Positions 5,457 through 7,139 of a stretch of 7,139 nt of DNA are shown piece after piece. Source of the stretch: Acidobacteriota bacterium. GTDB lineage: Bacteria; Acidobacteriota; Terriglobia; UBA7540. Numbering within the stretch: the first letter of the stretch is position 1; the number at the start of each line of letters is the position of its first letter. Location of the stretch: assembly GCA_021828225.1 (NCBI GenBank), contig JAKASH010000148.1, positions 1-7,139 on the forward strand, in the 5' to 3' direction. Both the position numbers and the translations under genes were made by a program. The notes under the pieces were generated by a model that did not search any database, was not told the DNA's origin, and was given only the letters and a program-made list of their open reading frames with translations.

Positions 5457-5771
5457 CTAATCCAGATCGATTTCGCGAGAAGGCCGGACGAGCGGCTCGT
5501 CTTTGGATTGCCTGAGGGCCTCTTCGAACTTCTTCTCGAGTAACTGCGCTTTGATCTTTTCGTCTTCTGCGCTCTTGTTAAACACGGCCTCGCGCCGGGC
5601 CTTCTCCTTGTCCAACAACTGAGCGGAATGACTGAGGTCGGGCGCCTCGGCTTGCCTGGGCGGCCGGCTATGCGAAATCACTTTGCCGAGCGACACGTCA
5701 ATTTTGAGACGAGCCCCGCAGCACGGGCATTCGAGCTCGATCTCGCCGCGTCCTTCTCTGGCGGATACCAT
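5457..5771 (-). CDS. Small CPCC-motif (half zinc-knuckle) protein of unknown function
   Basis: The 104-residue product opens with a short beta hairpin carrying CPCCGA (cysteines 15, 17 and 18) in the setting IELECPCCGARLKIDVSLGKV, typical of one half of a zinc ribbon. No second cysteine pair follows, so zinc binding would need a dimer or a partner. Residues about 50-92 are highly charged and rich in Glu, Lys and Leu (DKEKARREAVFNKS, LLEKKFEEALRQ) and should form a helix or coiled coil, which fits dimerisation. There is no signal peptide, so it is likely cytoplasmic. I cannot name a function. The ATG at 5771 is the first possible start after an in-frame TAG at 5781-5783. It has no Shine-Dalgarno site, but a near-perfect promoter ends six bases before it, pointing to a leaderless mRNA. 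No clear intrinsic terminator follows the stop. Confidence 0.85.
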   Translation of the reverse strand: MVSAREGRGEIELECPCCGARLKIDVSLGKVISHSRPPRQAEAPDLSHSAQLLDKEKARREAVFNKSAEDEKIKAQLLEKKFEEALRQSKDEPLVRPSREIDLD

Positions 5772-5777
5772 GGAAAA

Positions 5778-5806
5778 ATGCTACGCCCCGCCGTGTCTGA
5801 TGTCAA
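5778..5806 (-). promoter_or_regulatory. Near-consensus sigma-70 promoter, leaderless start for the CPCC gene
   Basis: On the minus strand, a perfect -35 TTGACA (5801-5806), a 17-base spacer and -10 TAGCAT (5778-5783, four of six matches, including the first two bases and the final T) stand directly before the CPCC gene. Only six bases separate the -10 from the ATG at 5771, so the expected transcription start falls on or within a few bases of the A of ATG. Confidence 0.72.
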
Positions 5807-5955
5807 ACTCGGATGGGAATCTACTCATTGCGCCGCGTATAGACCCGCCCTGTGGGGGATTGAGGATGTAATTCGTCTGCGGCCGGAGTAGAGACCAGCT
5901 TCAGAATAGGTTCAGATCCATCCGGGCGTTTCCAATCGAAGCTTCAAAGGCCCGT

Positions 5956-6954
5956 TCACGCCACCCAGTCGATGTGGATATCGCCTGAGACGGTGCTGAC
6001 GTCGAGAAGAAATCCGCCGTTTCCCGCTTTCCCTGTTATCTCCCTTTTGTTGATGCTCCCCTGAAGGGTCAAGGGTCGATTGGTAGATATGCTTCCCGAA
6101 ACGGTATGAGCACGCAGATTGAATCCCAGGTTCGGAGGAACCCGGACACTAACGTTGCCTGACACCGTTTCCAGGTACCAGGGGGACTGGCCGCCACCTT
6201 CCGCCGTGATCGAACCACTAGCACTCTTGGCATGCACGAGGCCGTGGGCATTCCTCAGCACAATATTCCCCGCTGCGGTATTGACGCGCGCATCTCCAGC
6301 ACCTGTCTGCTCAACGGTCACATCACCGCTGCCGGTGGTTGCCCGGATGCTGCCGCCGACGCCGGTGGCTTGGATCGCCCCGCTGCCGGTGGAAGCTCGG
6401 ACCCCTTCCTTCACGGTCTCCAGCACGATCTTGCCGGAACCCGTTGTGGCCTGTACGCTCCCGCCGATATTTGACGCCCTGATGTCGCCGGAACCGGTCG
6501 CGGCTTCGAGCGGCCCGGAGATTCCGTCAATGGTCTGGCTCCCTGAACCGGTTTTGGAACTGAGCCGGGTGTTTGTGGGAACCACCAGCTCATAGCTGAT
6601 GGATACGTTGCGCTGCATGCTGGATTCGGTGATGTTTCCGATCTCGATGACATTCCCGTGCTGCTCGATAGGCGGGTGCGACTCAAGATACCTTACCCTC
6701 TTGTCGCCTTCCTCGTTTGAGAAGAGACCGCCCCAGGCCCGTATCGTGCCCTGCACCTGGACGGTCGAGTCGCCGCCGGTGCGCACCGCGATCGCCCCGG
6801 CGCCGGTGTGGACACTCAACTGCACAGGGCCCGTCACCTGCAAAGTGCGCTGGAAGTGCCCTTCCGCAGCAAAAGCCACGGTCGAAAATGCCAGACAGGT
6901 TGCCGCTAATGCCATCAAATATTTAGATTCATTCCTGAGGCTTAGGGTCATCAT
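5956..6954 (-). CDS. Exported DUF4097-type beta-solenoid protein
   Basis: The 332-residue product has a Sec signal peptide with cleavage expected at AFA|AEG after residue 29. The rest is the DUF4097 (PF13349) pattern of short beta strands separated by G-S-G turns. TGSG recurs at residues 135, 153, 171, 189 and 207, exactly every 18 residues, and continues as TAAG (226), SASG (244) and TVSG (263, 284, 321) at looser spacing. This implies a stacked beta-helix. The family is common as a cell-surface or periplasmic protein, often near regulators of envelope stress; its molecular role is not established, and no catalytic motif is visible. The start is ATG at 6954, supported by GGGAG seven bases upstream; a second ATG follows immediately. 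The product ends with a polar IHIDWVA tail. The 184-bp gap to the CPCC gene and that gene's own promoter make co-transcription with it doubtful. Confidence 0.92.
   Translation of the reverse strand: MMTLSLRNESKYLMALAATCLAFSTVAFAAEGHFQRTLQVTGPVQLSVHTGAGAIAVRTGGDSTVQVQGTIRAWGGLFSNEEGDKRVRYLESHPPIEQHGNVIEIGNITESSMQRNVSISYELVVPTNTRLSSKTGSGSQTIDGISGPLEAATGSGDIRASNIGGSVQATTGSGKIVLETVKEGVRASTGSGAIQATGVGGSIRATTGSGDVTVEQTGAGDARVNTAAGNIVLRNAHGLVHAKSASGSITAEGGGQSPWYLETVSGNVSVRVPPNLGFNLRAHTVSGSISTNRPLTLQGSINKREITGKAGNGGFLLDVSTVSGDIHIDWVA
6325..6552 (-). repeat. In-gene tandem repeat encoding 18-residue TGSG units
   Basis: Five TGSG codon blocks recur every 54 bases within the DUF4097 gene. At the DNA level the turns share ACCGGYWSNGG-like cores, while the strands between them have diverged. 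This is an old protein repeat, not a recent tandem duplication. Confidence 0.7.
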
Positions 6955-7139
6955 GTTTTTTCTCCCGATCTCGAGAATTATTTGGCGAGCCTTCCCCGAA
7001 GCAGGAAGGTCTATAGATGATTACGAACCAACCGGGGCAAATGTTCTACCCATTCCGGGCTGTTTTCAGACGACTTCCCGTTAGACCTTTGTTTTGTGTG
7101 TCTGGAGGTTTCCGCGGGTGGGAAGTGGCGGCCTTGCCT
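6955..7139 (-). other. Upstream region of the DUF4097 gene
   Basis: This contains the ribosome site GGGAG (6962-6966, seven bases from the ATG) and a 6-bp inverted repeat, CCTTCC (6990-6995) and GGAAGG (7004-7009), with an 8-base loop. No T run follows it, so it is a weak terminator candidate at best. A minus-strand frame is open from the window edge to a TAG at 7011-7013 (42 codons) and could be the end of another gene, but its residues form no recognisable pattern. A weak promoter is possible around TATAGA (7009-7014), without a good -35. Confidence 0.35.

Noticed and set aside
6119..6595. Plus-strand frame of 158 codons opposite the DUF4097 gene
   Set aside because: Its Pro- and Val-rich repeats are the antisense reading of the TGSG repeats.
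6990..7009. Inverted repeat CCTTCC/GGAAGG as a terminator upstream of the DUF4097 gene
   Set aside because: The stem is six pairs with an 8-base loop and no following T run on either strand.
7011..7139. Open minus-strand frame at the window edge, possible end of another gene
   Set aside because: Only 42 codons with no recognisable pattern; such a length is expected by chance, so it is noted only within the upstream region.

Overview
The window is GC-rich bacterial DNA with few overlaps and short intergenic gaps. It looks like Acidobacteriota or a close soil/subsurface lineage. That is an inference from the gene types (EF-G2, DUF4097 solenoid, secreted proteins of unknown family) and from short palindromic repeats starting TGTAGCG, which I associate from memory with such genomes. 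There is no rRNA, tRNA, CRISPR or transposase gene here to settle it.

Layout: (1) positions 1-257, plus strand: the 3' end of an M23 peptidase gene. (2) 258-387: a convergent gap with two facing palindromes that look like back-to-back terminators. (3) 388-1698, minus: a secreted or lipoprotein-type protein of unknown function, with an awkward TTG start and a strong ribosome site out of frame with it. (4) About 1728-2200: a repeat-packed non-coding interval containing an 85-bp element with inverted ends, several terminator-like palindromes and a second GC-rich repeat pair. (5) 2201-3133, minus: an exported nucleoside hydrolase. (6) 3184-5283, minus: an EF-G2 type translation GTPase, 50 bp upstream of the hydrolase and possibly co-transcribed with it. 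(7) 5457-5771, minus: a 104-residue CPCC-motif protein behind a near-consensus promoter that predicts a leaderless mRNA. (8) 5956-6954, minus: an exported DUF4097 beta-solenoid protein. (9) 6955-7139: its upstream region.

The five complete genes all lie on the minus strand, but the gaps and the separate promoters seen upstream of EF-G2 and of the CPCC gene argue against one operon. EF-G2 plus hydrolase is the only pair whose spacing suggests co-transcription. Functionally the genes do not form an obvious pathway. Four of the six products (M23 peptidase by family habit, the unknown protein, the hydrolase and the DUF4097 protein) probably act in the envelope or periplasm, and EF-G2 acts on the ribosome.

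I see no convincing new multi-gene system. The most interesting signals are non-coding: repeat units that act as ready-made terminators, oriented to match the genes they follow; the leaderless promoter-start arrangement; and the possible frameshifted start of the 436-residue gene.
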